Assembly: GCA_002746535.1 (NCBI GenBank)
Contig: NVWA01000001.1
Coordinates: 124,001 to 188,000 of the forward strand
Direction of reading: 5' to 3'
Length of the DNA stretch: 64,000 bases
Source of the DNA: Planctomycetota bacterium
GTDB lineage: Bacteria; Planctomycetota; GCA-2746535
In this document: positions 18,456 through 27,723 of the stretch, piece by piece
Layout of the letters: the number at the start of each line of letters is the position of its first letter
Numbering within the stretch: the stretch's first letter is position 1
Program-made: the position numbers and the translations under genes
The notes under the pieces: generated by a model
The model's input: only the letters and a program-made list of their open reading frames with translations
What the model was told of the DNA's origin: nothing
The model's database searches: none

Positions 18456-19463
18456 CTATTTACCGGAGCGTGAACCGCCAGAACTTGATTTACCTCGGCC
18501 TGTAGATGAATTACGACCGAATCCACTAGACTTTCCAGGTGATCTAGATGAGGCTCTTGCTTTTACGGCAGAGCTTTTAAATTTTGAAACCGATTTTGGA
18601 GCCGCTTTTGAAGAAGCGCTTTTTGATGAAACAGTTCTTCCCGATGCTGTTTTCATTCCGCCTTTCGTCGATCCTGCTCTATTACTATTTAAGCTGGACA
18701 TACGCGATGTTCTAGTTCTTGAAATACGACTGGTTGCCATTGGACGATATCCACCTCTATAATAACCACCATAACCATAATAATAGCCTCGACGCCAAAA
18801 CAATGGAGGACCAAATAGTGTCCTAACCATTAAATAGCCATAAAGGGCACTATGTGGAGAATAATGGTGATAATATCTTGGTGAAGATTCATATAAATGT
18901 CGGTTCGGTTCTGATTGGATATTAAATCCTTCGATTTTGCCATTAAGCATTTTAGGGGTAACCATCACAGATACAATTTCGATTGATTTATTCTCAGCAA
19001 TATCCTGCATAGAGTTTACACTGGCTTCACTACCATCAGTGGGCAGTGTTGGAACTTTTTCAGGATCAGGTACTCTAATTGAAAGAGTAAGCTGTTCTTG
19101 ATCTCCACTTGGAACAACATAGATTTGATCGGCATTTCCGTCGTTATCAAGATCTACCATTGATATTTCTTCAATACCTTTTTGAAGTTCTTGCATGACA
19201 AATTCTACCATTTTTTGACCTTCAAGTTTTTTAGTTGCTCCAGCTTTATAGAAGCCTTCTACCATTCCTGGAATAACACTAGGATCTAGCGCTCCCTTCA
19301 AATCAATTTTGCCTCCAACAATAGAAACACCGTTTGTATTGTTACTTGGACCAACGGGGCCAGGCAGATCGCTTTTACTACTGCTAAACATGGCATAAAA
19401 AATCGCAACGACGATAAGTAAAACAACGCCTAAAAAGATGAAGTTTGATTTAATAAAGTTCAT
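18456..19463 (-). CDS. Membrane-anchored protein with EF-hand-like loop and Ser/Arg/Lys-rich tail, unknown
   Basis: A 335-residue protein I cannot place in a named family. One N-terminal span (about 8-27, FIFLGVVLLIVVAIFY) anchors it. Residues 45-165 form a conserved domain also found in the adjacent paralogue, with a calcium-binding-like loop DLDNDGNADQIY around residue 102. A Tyr/Gly/Arg-rich stretch follows (RRGYYYGYGGYYRGGYR near 225). The last 90 residues are almost only Ser, Arg, Lys, Gly, Thr and Ala, highly basic and probably disordered. AAAAGGAA lies six bases before ATG 19463. It is the intact member of a tandem pair; see the repeat at 19464-19576. Confidence 0.68.
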   Translation of the reverse strand: MNFIKSNFIFLGVVLLIVVAIFYAMFSSSKSDLPGPVGPSNNTNGVSIVGGKIDLKGALDPSVIPGMVEGFYKAGATKKLEGQKMVEFVMQELQKGIEEISMVDLDNDGNADQIYVVPSGDQEQLTLSIRVPDPEKVPTLPTDGSEASVNSMQDIAENKSIEIVSVMVTPKMLNGKIEGFNIQSEPNRHLYESSPRYYHHYSPHSALYGYLMVRTLFGPPLFWRRGYYYGYGGYYRGGYRPMATSRISRTRTSRMSSLNSNRAGSTKGGMKTASGRTVSSKSASSKAAPKSVSKFKSSAVKARASSRSPGKSSGFGRNSSTGRGKSSSGGSRSGK

Positions 19464-19576
19464 AGGTTTCCTTTTCGTTTTAAAAACATGAATATTTCAA
19501 TTGTCATTATAAATCTATTTGCGGGTGAATAATACGGATCAAAGTTTGAATCGTATTCAGATTCAGATTGATCCAT
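19464..19576 (-). repeat. Degenerate second copy of the 3' end of the 20.1-21.0 kb gene
   Basis: Read on the minus strand, this stretch repeats the end of the gene at 20102-20974 plus its downstream ribosome site. Plus-strand shared words are GGTGAATAATA(C/T)GGATC, CAAAGT, TAAAAACATGAAT and TTCCTTTTC in the same order. One reading frame gives FDPYYSPA and IFMFL, matching FDPYYDPYYSPG and GTFMFL of that gene. This tail is fused at ATGGATC (19570-19576) to the middle of the paralogue at 19507-20088 and is read there in the wrong frame. It marks an old tandem duplication of about 0.6 kb. Confidence 0.75.
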
Positions 19577-20088
19577 TTAGGTGTTACTTTTACTAATACA
19601 ACTTCGATTGATTTGTTTTCTGCAATATCCTGCATTATTTTTATGCTTGTTCGGCTTCCATCATTAGGAAGTGTACGGACTTTTAAAGGGTCTGGAACTC
19701 TTATTGAAAGAAATAAATGCTCATGATTTCCACTGGGGACAATATAAATTTGATCAGCATTGCCATCAGAATCAAGGTCTATCATTGATATTTCTTCAAC
19801 TCCCCGTTGAAGTTCTTGCATGACATATTCAACTAATTTTTGGCCTACAAGTCTTTTATATACCCCATCTTTATAGTATCCTTTTACCATATCTGGAATT
19901 ATTCTTGGATCAAGTGCTCCTTTCAAATCATTAATTTCACCAATAATGGAAATACCAATCTCATTTTTATTTGGGCTAATAGGGGCAGATAAATTTCTGT
20001 TGTTGCTACTGGATTTAACAAAAAAAATGGAGACGATGATAATTAAAACAACGCCTAAAAAAATGAAGATTAATTTACTGAAATTCAT
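19507..20088 (-). CDS. Truncated paralogue of the 18.5-19.5 kb membrane protein
   Basis: 193 residues from ATG 20088 (an upstream ATG at 20127 lies inside the preceding gene; 20088 has AAAAGGAA just before it and aligns with the paralogue). The N-terminal span, the ALDPRIIPDMVKGYY segment and the EF-hand-like loop DLDSDGNADQIY match the downstream protein at roughly two residues in three. Identity stops after VTPK. From there the frame runs into the duplicated tail of the upstream gene and ends quickly (about 23 unrelated residues). The whole basic Ser/Arg-rich tail of the paralogue is missing. It may still give a stable membrane-anchored domain, or it may be a decaying duplicate. Confidence 0.62.
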   Translation of the reverse strand: MNFSKLIFIFLGVVLIIIVSIFFVKSSSNNRNLSAPISPNKNEIGISIIGEINDLKGALDPRIIPDMVKGYYKDGVYKRLVGQKLVEYVMQELQRGVEEISMIDLDSDGNADQIYIVPSGNHEHLFLSIRVPDPLKVRTLPNDGSRTSIKIMQDIAENKSIEVVLVKVTPKWINLNLNTIQTLIRIIHPQIDL

Positions 20089-20101
20089 AAATTCCTTTTC
20101 A

Positions 20102-20974
20102 TTATAAAAACATGAATGTTCCAACAATCATGGCAGATATTGCAATATCTGCACCTGGTGAATAATATGGATCGTAATATGGATCAAAGTAAGGATCATA
20201 ATAATAAGGATCCATATAAGAATTACCTATGACGACTTCTTCTACCCAAAAATCATTCGCGCTTTCTTGCGCCAATTCAGGAGAATAATAATCGTCATCA
20301 TCCGGCTGTGCGTCGAAACATCTTTTTAATTCCATAAAACCAGCACCAACTATTTCGTCACAAAATTCTTCTAAATCAACTTCATCAGGGCAAATAACTT
20401 CTAAACTAACTTGAGTATCAATTATATTTTTTGCATCAGTAAAATAGGAGCCGTTTATTAAATCCCAAATCCAATCTTTTTCACTGTCGTATTGGTCAAG
20501 ATCTCTATTTTCCATTTGTGACATCATTAATAATATATGGAGAGGCGTTCTTTTCTTTTCTCTTGTTCCGTAATTTTCAAAAATAGCAAATCTCAAATCT
20601 TCGGATCCATTATCAGGATCAGATTCTTCTTCAAAATCTCCAAATCTTTGATCTGGTTCACCTTCTTCAGGAGGATCTTCATCGAGATAAACACATTTGA
20701 AAATTGCATAATCTTTGAATTTTTGATAAAGCTCGGCATACTTTTTCAAACGACTTTCACCTTCTTTTGTCAAGGTGTAATTAGCATCGTCTTGAATTTC
20801 AATTAAGTTATCAAAAAAAGCTTTATCTAGGTGTTCATCGTATAGTTGGTTTAGTCCAACTTTTATATCAGGATACTGACCACTTTTGCTAGCATTAATA
20901 CGATATAAAACATCGAGTTCGATCAACTCTTTTTTGTCTTTTTCGCTTAATTCATAATCTCTAAACTTTTTCAT
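20102..20974 (-). CDS. Acidic protein with Asp-Pro-Tyr repeats, unknown function
   Basis: A 290-residue, strongly acidic protein of no family I recognise. The first 110 residues are helical (LSEKDKKELIELDVLYRINA). Residues 115-145 are a Glu/Asp-rich linker. LHILLMMSQMENRDLDQYD and IDTQVSLEVICPDEVDLEEF follow. The C-terminus contains a short repeat of DPYY/DPYF units (four to five copies, about residues 255-275), then a weakly hydrophobic end IAISAMIVGTFMFL. It is first of three same-strand genes spaced by 13 and about 40 bases, followed by the duplicated membrane proteins. Its 3' end has been duplicated downstream. No signal peptide is visible. Confidence 0.6.
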   Translation of the reverse strand: MKKFRDYELSEKDKKELIELDVLYRINASKSGQYPDIKVGLNQLYDEHLDKAFFDNLIEIQDDANYTLTKEGESRLKKYAELYQKFKDYAIFKCVYLDEDPPEEGEPDQRFGDFEEESDPDNGSEDLRFAIFENYGTREKKRTPLHILLMMSQMENRDLDQYDSEKDWIWDLINGSYFTDAKNIIDTQVSLEVICPDEVDLEEFCDEIVGAGFMELKRCFDAQPDDDDYYSPELAQESANDFWVEEVVIGNSYMDPYYYDPYFDPYYDPYYSPGADIAISAMIVGTFMFL

Positions 20975-21200
20975 TTTGCCTCATCCTTTTCATCAAAAAT
21001 TCCTGACTTAAATTTAGCTCATTTGTCTAGTAAATGATTGACGAATTAATAAGCTATACAATAAATTTAAATAGAGATTTTACAATCTTTTTCCCCGATC
21101 ATATTATAAAAGTTACTGTAATTTGGAATGGAAGAAGTACTATAATAAGCTCTTTTTAAGAAGTTCTTGCAGAAGAATTCCAAATAGATAGAGGCCCTCA

Positions 21201-23264
21201 ATGAACGAGCAATACCCAGAAGATTCCAAAAGATTTGGATATGGGTTTTATGTGATCATTTCATGTATGTTTTGTAGCGGATTTTGCGGGATTATTACTG
21301 AATTATCCTTATTCACTTTATCAGAATCTTTGATTGGTGGAACCACGACTGATTTATTATATACCATGGGAGTTATGATGTTTTTCATGGGAGTAGGTGC
21401 TCTATTCGTTTCTTCAAGACTTTTTAAGGAAGTTACGTTTGAAAAATTTATTGCAATCGAATTGCTTATTTCATTAATTACCATGTTTAGTATTCCAGGA
21501 ATATTCTTCTTAACTTCAATATCGCCGGCATATACCGTATGGTATTTCATTTTATTTTCAGCCATCATAGGCGGATTAATTGGAATGGAGATACCTTTAA
21601 TTCAAAAGTTAATCGATAAACATTACCGTATGGATATTCGTTTGAATTCCTCTTTGGTCATGATGATGGATTATTTTGGAAGTATCGTTGCCTTTTATCT
21701 ATTTAGTAAACTATTTTTGGTAATGTATGGTCTTCCTTATTCAGCGTTTATTGGTGGGGTGGTTAATCTTATTATTGCAATGCTTATGATAGGTTATTTT
21801 TTCCCAATGATTCGGTTTAAAAAGAACACGCTTCTTTTTACTTTAATAGTGATAGGATGTTCAGTGTTTTATTATTTTTCAATTAATCAATACATTGCCA
21901 TATTTAAACAAAAACTATTTAGGAATAAAATAATTGAAATGGCACAAACGCCATATCAAGAAATCATATTGACGGATAATTCTAAAAAAGGCAGTTTGGA
22001 TTATGAGAAAAAGTTTAAATCAATTTTGTTGGGTGATATGAAGGAAATTGATTCCTTTACCTTAACTGACCAAAAGCCATTCACGGTAGAATTAAATAAA
22101 AATAATTTAAACTATATTCCGTATCAAGTTTTGTCTGATATGAATAGATTAACAAGTTATCTTTTGGGGATAGAAAAATCAGCTGATAGTATTAATACGA
22201 TCACAATTGCAAATAATTTTAATAAGTGCCTATTGTTGAAAGACATGTACTCTCGATTAAAAAGAAATTACAAAGTTAAATTTAAAGAATCTAAATATCA
22301 AGTTTTTGAAAAAAAATTTAAATATGCATTAACTGAGGATGAAATAAAGAAACTCAATAGACTGTTGTTGAATGAGCTATTTTCACCATGGTTAAGGATG
22401 CAAGATGTTGTTAAAGAAATTTCTATAAAAAAATTGGGCAAAGACTATTCATTATTTATTAATGGAGGTCTTCAATTTAGTACACACGATGAATACATGT
22501 ATCATGAGTTCATAGCTCACACTCCATTTGGATTAAAGTCAGATATTAAAAATGTTCTCATAATGGGTGGTGGTGACGGATTAGCTATAAGAGAATTGAA
22601 TAAAAACCCCAATATAGTAAAAATGATCCTAGTGGATATTGATCCAAAGATGACAAATCTATTTCGGACACATGAGGTACTTAAAAAAATCAATAAAAAT
22701 GCGTTTGATGATAAGCGATTAACTGTTGTAAATGAAGATGCCTTTCGATTTGCAAGAAATTGCAAAGAAAAGTTTGATCTGATTTTGTTAGATTTTCCCG
22801 ATCCACATCATAGTCAAACAGCAAAATTATATACCATCGAAATGTTCAGTCTTTTAAAGAACCTAATGGTGCCAGATGCCGTATTGATTTCTCAATCCGG
22901 AAGTCCAATTTATGATCAATATGCTTATCAATGTATAAGAAAAACATTTAACCATAGTGGCTTTCATGTATCTTCTCATCATATCGAAATGGAAAGTTTT
23001 CTGCAGTGGGGCTTTCAAATATGTTCTCTAAAATATACTGAGCATGAGATAAAAAAGATATTATTAGATTTCAAGGAGCCCGTTAAAACTAGGTGGTTGG
23101 ATAAAAATGTTTTAAGAAGTAGCATGCTATGGAGCAAAGAATTCTGGAGCAAGTATGATAAAATTCCGTCTAATTCTTTTTTAAATTTACCTCTAGTGGT
23201 TTTGTATAATAAAGATAACTTTTTTATGAAATATTATCTTGAAGGTAAATGGTCAATACCATAA
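21201..23264 (+). CDS. Membrane-fused spermidine synthase-like protein
   Basis: 687 residues: about seven N-terminal spans (residues 15-240), a linker region, then a spermidine synthase-type Rossmann domain from about 410. The nucleoside-binding loop is MGGGDGLAIREL (455-466), the ribose acidic contact is VDIDP, EDAFRF follows, and the catalytic region is LLDFPDPHHSQTAKLYT. These are the aminopropyltransferase landmarks, with Asp in the catalytic DxPDP-type loop. Membrane-fused members of this family are widespread; whether they make spermidine is not settled. The start has GAGG eight bases upstream within GAGGCCCTCAATG, nearly the same leader as csrA. Stands alone, divergent from the acidic-protein operon across a 226-base gap. 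Confidence 0.85.
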   Translation: MNEQYPEDSKRFGYGFYVIISCMFCSGFCGIITELSLFTLSESLIGGTTTDLLYTMGVMMFFMGVGALFVSSRLFKEVTFEKFIAIELLISLITMFSIPGIFFLTSISPAYTVWYFILFSAIIGGLIGMEIPLIQKLIDKHYRMDIRLNSSLVMMMDYFGSIVAFYLFSKLFLVMYGLPYSAFIGGVVNLIIAMLMIGYFFPMIRFKKNTLLFTLIVIGCSVFYYFSINQYIAIFKQKLFRNKIIEMAQTPYQEIILTDNSKKGSLDYEKKFKSILLGDMKEIDSFTLTDQKPFTVELNKNNLNYIPYQVLSDMNRLTSYLLGIEKSADSINTITIANNFNKCLLLKDMYSRLKRNYKVKFKESKYQVFEKKFKYALTEDEIKKLNRLLLNELFSPWLRMQDVVKEISIKKLGKDYSLFINGGLQFSTHDEYMYHEFIAHTPFGLKSDIKNVLIMGGGDGLAIRELNKNPNIVKMILVDIDPKMTNLFRTHEVLKKINKNAFDDKRLTVVNEDAFRFARNCKEKFDLILLDFPDPHHSQTAKLYTIEMFSLLKNLMVPDAVLISQSGSPIYDQYAYQCIRKTFNHSGFHVSSHHIEMESFLQWGFQICSLKYTEHEIKKILLDFKEPVKTRWLDKNVLRSSMLWSKEFWSKYDKIPSNSFLNLPLVVLYNKDNFFMKYYLEGKWSIP

Positions 23265-23290
23265 TTTTTTGAGTATTGGATTTGAAAATA

Positions 23291-24781
23291 TTATTTTGTT
23301 TGCCAAGTAGGTCCGGTAGGGCTATCTTTGATTGTAATATTTAATTCTTTCATTGTGTCTCTGATTTTATCAGAAGCGTCATAATTTTTTTGTGAACGTA
23401 ATTCTTGTCGAATGTTGAGTAAGTCATCCATTACAGATTCTTTATTCAGTTTATATTCTTGATTGAATGATTGGATTAAATTAGAAATAGTAATAGCTTG
23501 ATCATCTGTGATGGTTGAGCGATCAATTATCTTTAGGAATGCTTCCTGTGGAAATAATCCCAATATACGACCCGCATATAAAATTGTCTTTAAACCATTT
23601 TCTTTTTCGATGCCGCCAAGTTTTTTAACAATTCTTACCATGGTAAATATATGTCCAATGGCAAGTCCTGTATTAAAATCATCATTCATAGCATCAATAA
23701 AGGATTTAAGCGATTGGTTGATGTCATCATTATTATTTCGATTTAATAATTGATCTAGCGTTTCATTTTTATCATTATCTAAGAATTTGCCTAATAGATT
23801 GTAGAGTTTATGTAGAGATATTTTAGCATTCTCTAGATTTTTTGGTGCAAAATCGTTGGGTCTGCGGTAGTGTCCTTGTAGAAGAAAAAAACGAATTGTA
23901 TCTGCTCCATATGTATCGAGAAGATTTCTTGCCTTGAATTGATTCGCAAAAGCTTTGTCTTGCATTCTTGGATCACTTTTTCCTATTTTAATTCCTTCAT
24001 ATTGAATTAGTCCATTATGCATCCAGTAAGTTGCATATTCACCTCCATGCGCTTCACCTTGTGCGATTTCATTTTCATGATGTGGAAATTTCAAATCATC
24101 TCCTCCACCATGAATATCAAAGGTTTCCCCCAGTATTTCGTTCGACATTACGCTACACTCAAGATGCCATCCAGGCCTTCCATCTCCCCATGGACTTGGC
24201 CAAAATGGCTCATTGGGTTTTGCTTTTTTCCAAAGGCAAAAATCAGCAGGATGATTGAGTTGTGAAGATGACTCAACTCTTGAACCGGAGACTAAATCTT
24301 CTAAATTTCTCTTGGTAAGTTTTCCGTAATTATTTTGTTTTTCTACTTCATAATATACGCCATTATCAATTTCATAGGCACGACCTGATGAGATTAGTTT
24401 TTCAATATACGCTACCATTTGTGGGATATAGTCAGTACATTTGGGGAAATCTGTAATTGATATAACGTTTAATTCCTTTAAAAAATCCCAATATTGTTGT
24501 GTATATATTTTTGTGATATCTAACCAGTTTTGCCCTGTAGAAATTGATTTATTGATAATTTTATCATCGATGTCTGTGATATTGTTTACGAAAATTACTT
24601 CATATTTCGAGGCTTTTAGCCATCTGGCAATACTATCAAAGATAACAGGTCCCATCAAATGGCCTATATGGCAATCATCATAAACGGTGGGGCCACAAAC
24701 ATACATGCCTACCTTATTCTTTTTGAGAGTTTTAAGGGGTGTTTTGCTTTGTGTTAGAGTGTTATATATTTTAATACTCAT
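23291..24781 (-). CDS. cysS: Cysteinyl-tRNA synthetase
   Basis: A 496-residue class I synthetase charging tRNA-Cys. From ATG 24781 the protein begins MSIKIYNTLT, as family members do; the upstream TTG at 24805 is less likely. The HIGH motif is at residues 38-41 (CHIGHLMG). Zinc ligands are Cys29 (YVCGPTVYD), the Cys of LECSVM, and the His/Glu of HHENEIAQ. The KMSKS motif is altered to KIGKS and is followed by about ten extra residues (DPRMQDKAFANQF) before KARNLLDTYGADTIRFFLL. The C-terminal anticodon helices and a final WQTK are present. Otherwise normal length. Confidence 0.95.
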   Translation of the reverse strand: MSIKIYNTLTQSKTPLKTLKKNKVGMYVCGPTVYDDCHIGHLMGPVIFDSIARWLKASKYEVIFVNNITDIDDKIINKSISTGQNWLDITKIYTQQYWDFLKELNVISITDFPKCTDYIPQMVAYIEKLISSGRAYEIDNGVYYEVEKQNNYGKLTKRNLEDLVSGSRVESSSQLNHPADFCLWKKAKPNEPFWPSPWGDGRPGWHLECSVMSNEILGETFDIHGGGDDLKFPHHENEIAQGEAHGGEYATYWMHNGLIQYEGIKIGKSDPRMQDKAFANQFKARNLLDTYGADTIRFFLLQGHYRRPNDFAPKNLENAKISLHKLYNLLGKFLDNDKNETLDQLLNRNNNDDINQSLKSFIDAMNDDFNTGLAIGHIFTMVRIVKKLGGIEKENGLKTILYAGRILGLFPQEAFLKIIDRSTITDDQAITISNLIQSFNQEYKLNKESVMDDLLNIRQELRSQKNYDASDKIRDTMKELNITIKDSPTGPTWQTK

Positions 24782-24913
24782 GTTAAGTTGCCATATGAAA
24801 ATCAAGCCAATTTGAAAGTAGGGATCTTATTTAGAATGAAGTTTTAGGCAAGTAAATTCATCATTGCTTAATGTTTGCGATTGTAGAAAATATTGAATTT
24901 TTGGAGAAGTATA

Positions 24914-25561
24914 TTGTCTCAATCGGAGATTATTTTTCAGACGGAAAACATGATTAAAGAAAAATTATCAAATGATTTTTCAGGTCATGATTGGTTTCAT
25001 GTTAATCGAGTTCGCAATTTAGCTCTCGAATTAGGAAGTACCGAAGGGGGCGATTTATTTATTATTGAGCTAGGTGCGTTGTTACATGATATAGCTGATT
25101 GGAAATTTAACGACGGTAGTGAACAAGTTGGAATTGAACTTGCAGGCAATTGGTTAGATAAATTTAATTTAGATAAAGATGTCATAAATGAAATACTTCA
25201 AATTATTAAAGATATAAGCTATAAGGGTGCGGGTGTTCAAACTCCTATGAAAACAATTAATGGAAATATTGTGCAAGATGCTGACCGACTCGATGCTCTA
25301 GGTGCTATAGGGATCGCTAGAACTTTTGCTTATGGTGGATTTGCGGGGCAATCTATGTATGATCCTGCCATTAAAGTAAATTTACATAAAAATTTTGACG
25401 AGTATAAATCACTAAAATCCACATCCATAAATCATTTTTATGAAAAATTATTTTTATTACCAGATAGACTGAATACAAATATGGCAAAATCAATGGCAAA
25501 AGAAAAGATTAAATTTATGGAAAACTTCGTTGAAAATTTTATATCGGATTGGGGTAATTAG
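24914..25561 (+). CDS. HD-domain phosphohydrolase
   Basis: About 216 residues of the small HD hydrolase group (YedJ-like). Metal ligands are visible as HDWFH (first His), LLHDIADWKF (His-Asp pair) and DADRLDALGAIGIAR (distal Asp). The family acts on phosphoester or nucleotide substrates; no specific substrate can be inferred. Start: TTG 24914 has GGAGAAG five to eight bases upstream and is preferred; TTG 24893 and ATG 24950 are alternatives. The stop TAG is immediately followed by the ATG of the next gene, so the two are coupled. Confidence 0.85.
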   Translation: MSQSEIIFQTENMIKEKLSNDFSGHDWFHVNRVRNLALELGSTEGGDLFIIELGALLHDIADWKFNDGSEQVGIELAGNWLDKFNLDKDVINEILQIIKDISYKGAGVQTPMKTINGNIVQDADRLDALGAIGIARTFAYGGFAGQSMYDPAIKVNLHKNFDEYKSLKSTSINHFYEKLFLLPDRLNTNMAKSMAKEKIKFMENFVENFISDWGN

Positions 25562-26296
25562 ATGGAGGTTTCGGGTAAAATTGTAGCTTTTATTATGATA
25601 GGAGCATTTGCTTTTTTTGTCGGTGGTGGGGTGTTCATAATTAATACTAGTAAAGGTCGCGAATATAATCGTGAAATTACGATCAAAGAGCAAATGAAAA
25701 AAGTTCAGTTGAAAGTTATTCAGAAGTTTATATCTGATAAGAAAAAATCGTTCAGCAAGTTTTCGATAGATGATTTAAATAAATTATGTGGACCATATGA
25801 ATTTATATATTTTCCGGAAAATATTAAAACCGAGGGAAAACCATTTATTTTGACCAAAGAAGAAATTATTTTTGAATTTAAAAAATTTGATGGTGAACTG
25901 AGTAAAGTTGATACGAGTATAGGTTTTTATGTTATGTTTGGAGATACTTTTGAAGTTAAAACCTACTCAACAAAAGATTTGAAAAATTTTTTAGATCTTG
26001 AAAGAAATGATGACAAGAATACTTATAAACTTGCAGAAAAATACTATAGGTTTACATTTAAAGAAGCGGCTGCTACTGCTAGTAAAGTATTTGTTTGTTG
26101 GCTATTGACTCAGCCAATTAAATATGATTTAGTATCACTTCCCTTAAAGAATATATTCGTAAATTTTATGTTTGTTTCGGAAACGAAGCCTGAAGAAGCA
26201 TTTGTAATTAAGAAAGATATATCAGGCCAAGAAAACTTAGGTAATTTAAAGAAAAGTATGTTTATATTGTTATTGCAGTCTTTAACAAAAATTTAA
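25562..26296 (+). CDS. Single-span membrane protein, unknown function
   Basis: A 244-residue protein with one N-terminal span (residues about 7-28, IVAFIMIGAFAFFVGGGVF) and then a mixed alpha/beta soluble part outside the membrane. I see no catalytic motif. Phrases such as LNKLCGPYEFIYFP and TYKLAEKYYRFTFKEAAAT give no family match that I recognise. ATG 25562 directly abuts the stop of the HD hydrolase, and 26 bases separate it from the FGGY-like gene, so the four plus-strand genes 24.9-28.9 kb probably form one operon. Confidence 0.6.
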   Translation: MEVSGKIVAFIMIGAFAFFVGGGVFIINTSKGREYNREITIKEQMKKVQLKVIQKFISDKKKSFSKFSIDDLNKLCGPYEFIYFPENIKTEGKPFILTKEEIIFEFKKFDGELSKVDTSIGFYVMFGDTFEVKTYSTKDLKNFLDLERNDDKNTYKLAEKYYRFTFKEAAATASKVFVCWLLTQPIKYDLVSLPLKNIFVNFMFVSETKPEEAFVIKKDISGQENLGNLKKSMFILLLQSLTKI

Positions 26297-26322
26297 TATA
26301 AGTTCTAATTCAGAGAAATTTT

Positions 26323-27723
26323 ATGATAAGATTTAGTTTAGGAATATCGTTTACATCTAATTTTGCAAAATGTGTGTGTATTAATTTAGATGATATGACA
26401 TTGGAACATTCAACTAAAATATTATTAAGTAGTGAGTTGAGCTTCCCCTTAAATCATTTAAAAACTTTAGATACGATATTTTCAGAATTACAAAAAGAAG
26501 ACTTCTTAGGTCGAGTCGTAAGTATTCGCATATCGGCACCTGAAACTAGTGCGGTATTATCTAATGATATCTTTTTCAAAAATCTTATGACATTTACCGC
26601 TTATGCAAAATCACTGGTAGAACATTTTAAGGATAGCTTTGTTGCTAATTCTTATGTTGGTTATGAAGAAAATAATTATGAGAGTTGGACAAGTTGGTCC
26701 GAGCAAAATACTGTTGATTTTAATTTGCCAATAAATGCGTTACGGTTTAGTTTGAAAAATCATTTTAAAAGGTTCTCCGATGAAACGGCTAAAATTGAAA
26801 ATATCCAATTTTTGTCTTCATTTGTTACATCTATCATAGCAGGTAAAAAAGCACCTGTTGATATAAGTTGTTCATGGATAAGTGGTTTGCAAAACCCTGG
26901 TAATGAATTAAACTATGATGATAAATCATTTGACGAAGAGTTGAATCTTAATAGTAGCAATTTAGATTCGATCAAACCATTCCACGAAAGTTTTAGTTAT
27001 GTTGCACCCTATTTTGTTGAAAAATATGGGGTTTACAGGGAAGCGCTGATTCTTACTGCTGGAGGCCATCAAGCGGCAGTAGCGGTAGGTTCAGGTGGCA
27101 AAATATATTTAGATACAGATGACTTTTTGAATTTAGGAGCTATTGTTAAGGATGATGCTGATTTTGATGAAAGTTGTAATATTTGTGGATTAGCTAGTGA
27201 ATCTAGAATTCAAGTCGCACATTCTCATTTCAATCAGATTTTTAATTATGAAGATCTAAAATTACCATTCGATATCAGTTGGGATAAATTAGTTTTTGAT
27301 CAAACAGTTGAAGATTATTCTTTGCTACATATTAAAGGAAAAAAGTTAACTCTTGATAAAGATCTAATTATCAACTCACCAAACTTTTTTTATGAATGCT
27401 ATTTACTCTCCTATTTATTGGATATCAAGCATACTTTCCCAGATATAAAGGAACTTATTATTTGCGGTGAAGGTAAAAATAATATTAATTTTATGAAAAT
27501 GGTTGCAAATATTTTTAACTGTACCGTCAAATATTTTGAATATGGTAATTATTCCGCAGCTATTGGGAATGCATTAGGTAGTGCCAGAAGATTTCGAGAA
27601 GAAGATTATGATTTTATTTTAAACTCATTTTTCGATAAACATAAAGTCAATGAAGTCTTACCTGATCCAAAATTAGTTTCAGAGTATCTCAGTCATTTAT
27701 TTAAATATGAATCTTTAGTTTAA
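26323..27723 (+). CDS. FGGY-family sugar kinase-like protein, probably catalytically altered
   Basis: 466 residues with the overall layout of carbohydrate kinases of the xylulokinase/FGGY fold. The N-terminal strand SLGISFTSNFAKC occupies the place of the usual GxDxGT-K strand. A central segment reads ILTAGGHQAAVAVGSGG (about 243-259), where active kinases have a GGGD-NAA/GxGD motif. A C-terminal ATP-lobe pattern follows (LIICGEGKNNINFMKMVANI, then YFEYGNYSAAIGNALGSA). Both expected carboxylates are absent: Ser9 replaces the first Asp and His249 stands at the catalytic Asp position. It may be a regulatory pseudokinase or have a different activity. One-base overlap (TAATG) couples it to the glycosyltransferase. 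Confidence 0.62.
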   Translation: MIRFSLGISFTSNFAKCVCINLDDMTLEHSTKILLSSELSFPLNHLKTLDTIFSELQKEDFLGRVVSIRISAPETSAVLSNDIFFKNLMTFTAYAKSLVEHFKDSFVANSYVGYEENNYESWTSWSEQNTVDFNLPINALRFSLKNHFKRFSDETAKIENIQFLSSFVTSIIAGKKAPVDISCSWISGLQNPGNELNYDDKSFDEELNLNSSNLDSIKPFHESFSYVAPYFVEKYGVYREALILTAGGHQAAVAVGSGGKIYLDTDDFLNLGAIVKDDADFDESCNICGLASESRIQVAHSHFNQIFNYEDLKLPFDISWDKLVFDQTVEDYSLLHIKGKKLTLDKDLIINSPNFFYECYLLSYLLDIKHTFPDIKELIICGEGKNNINFMKMVANIFNCTVKYFEYGNYSAAIGNALGSARRFREEDYDFILNSFFDKHKVNEVLPDPKLVSEYLSHLFKYESLV

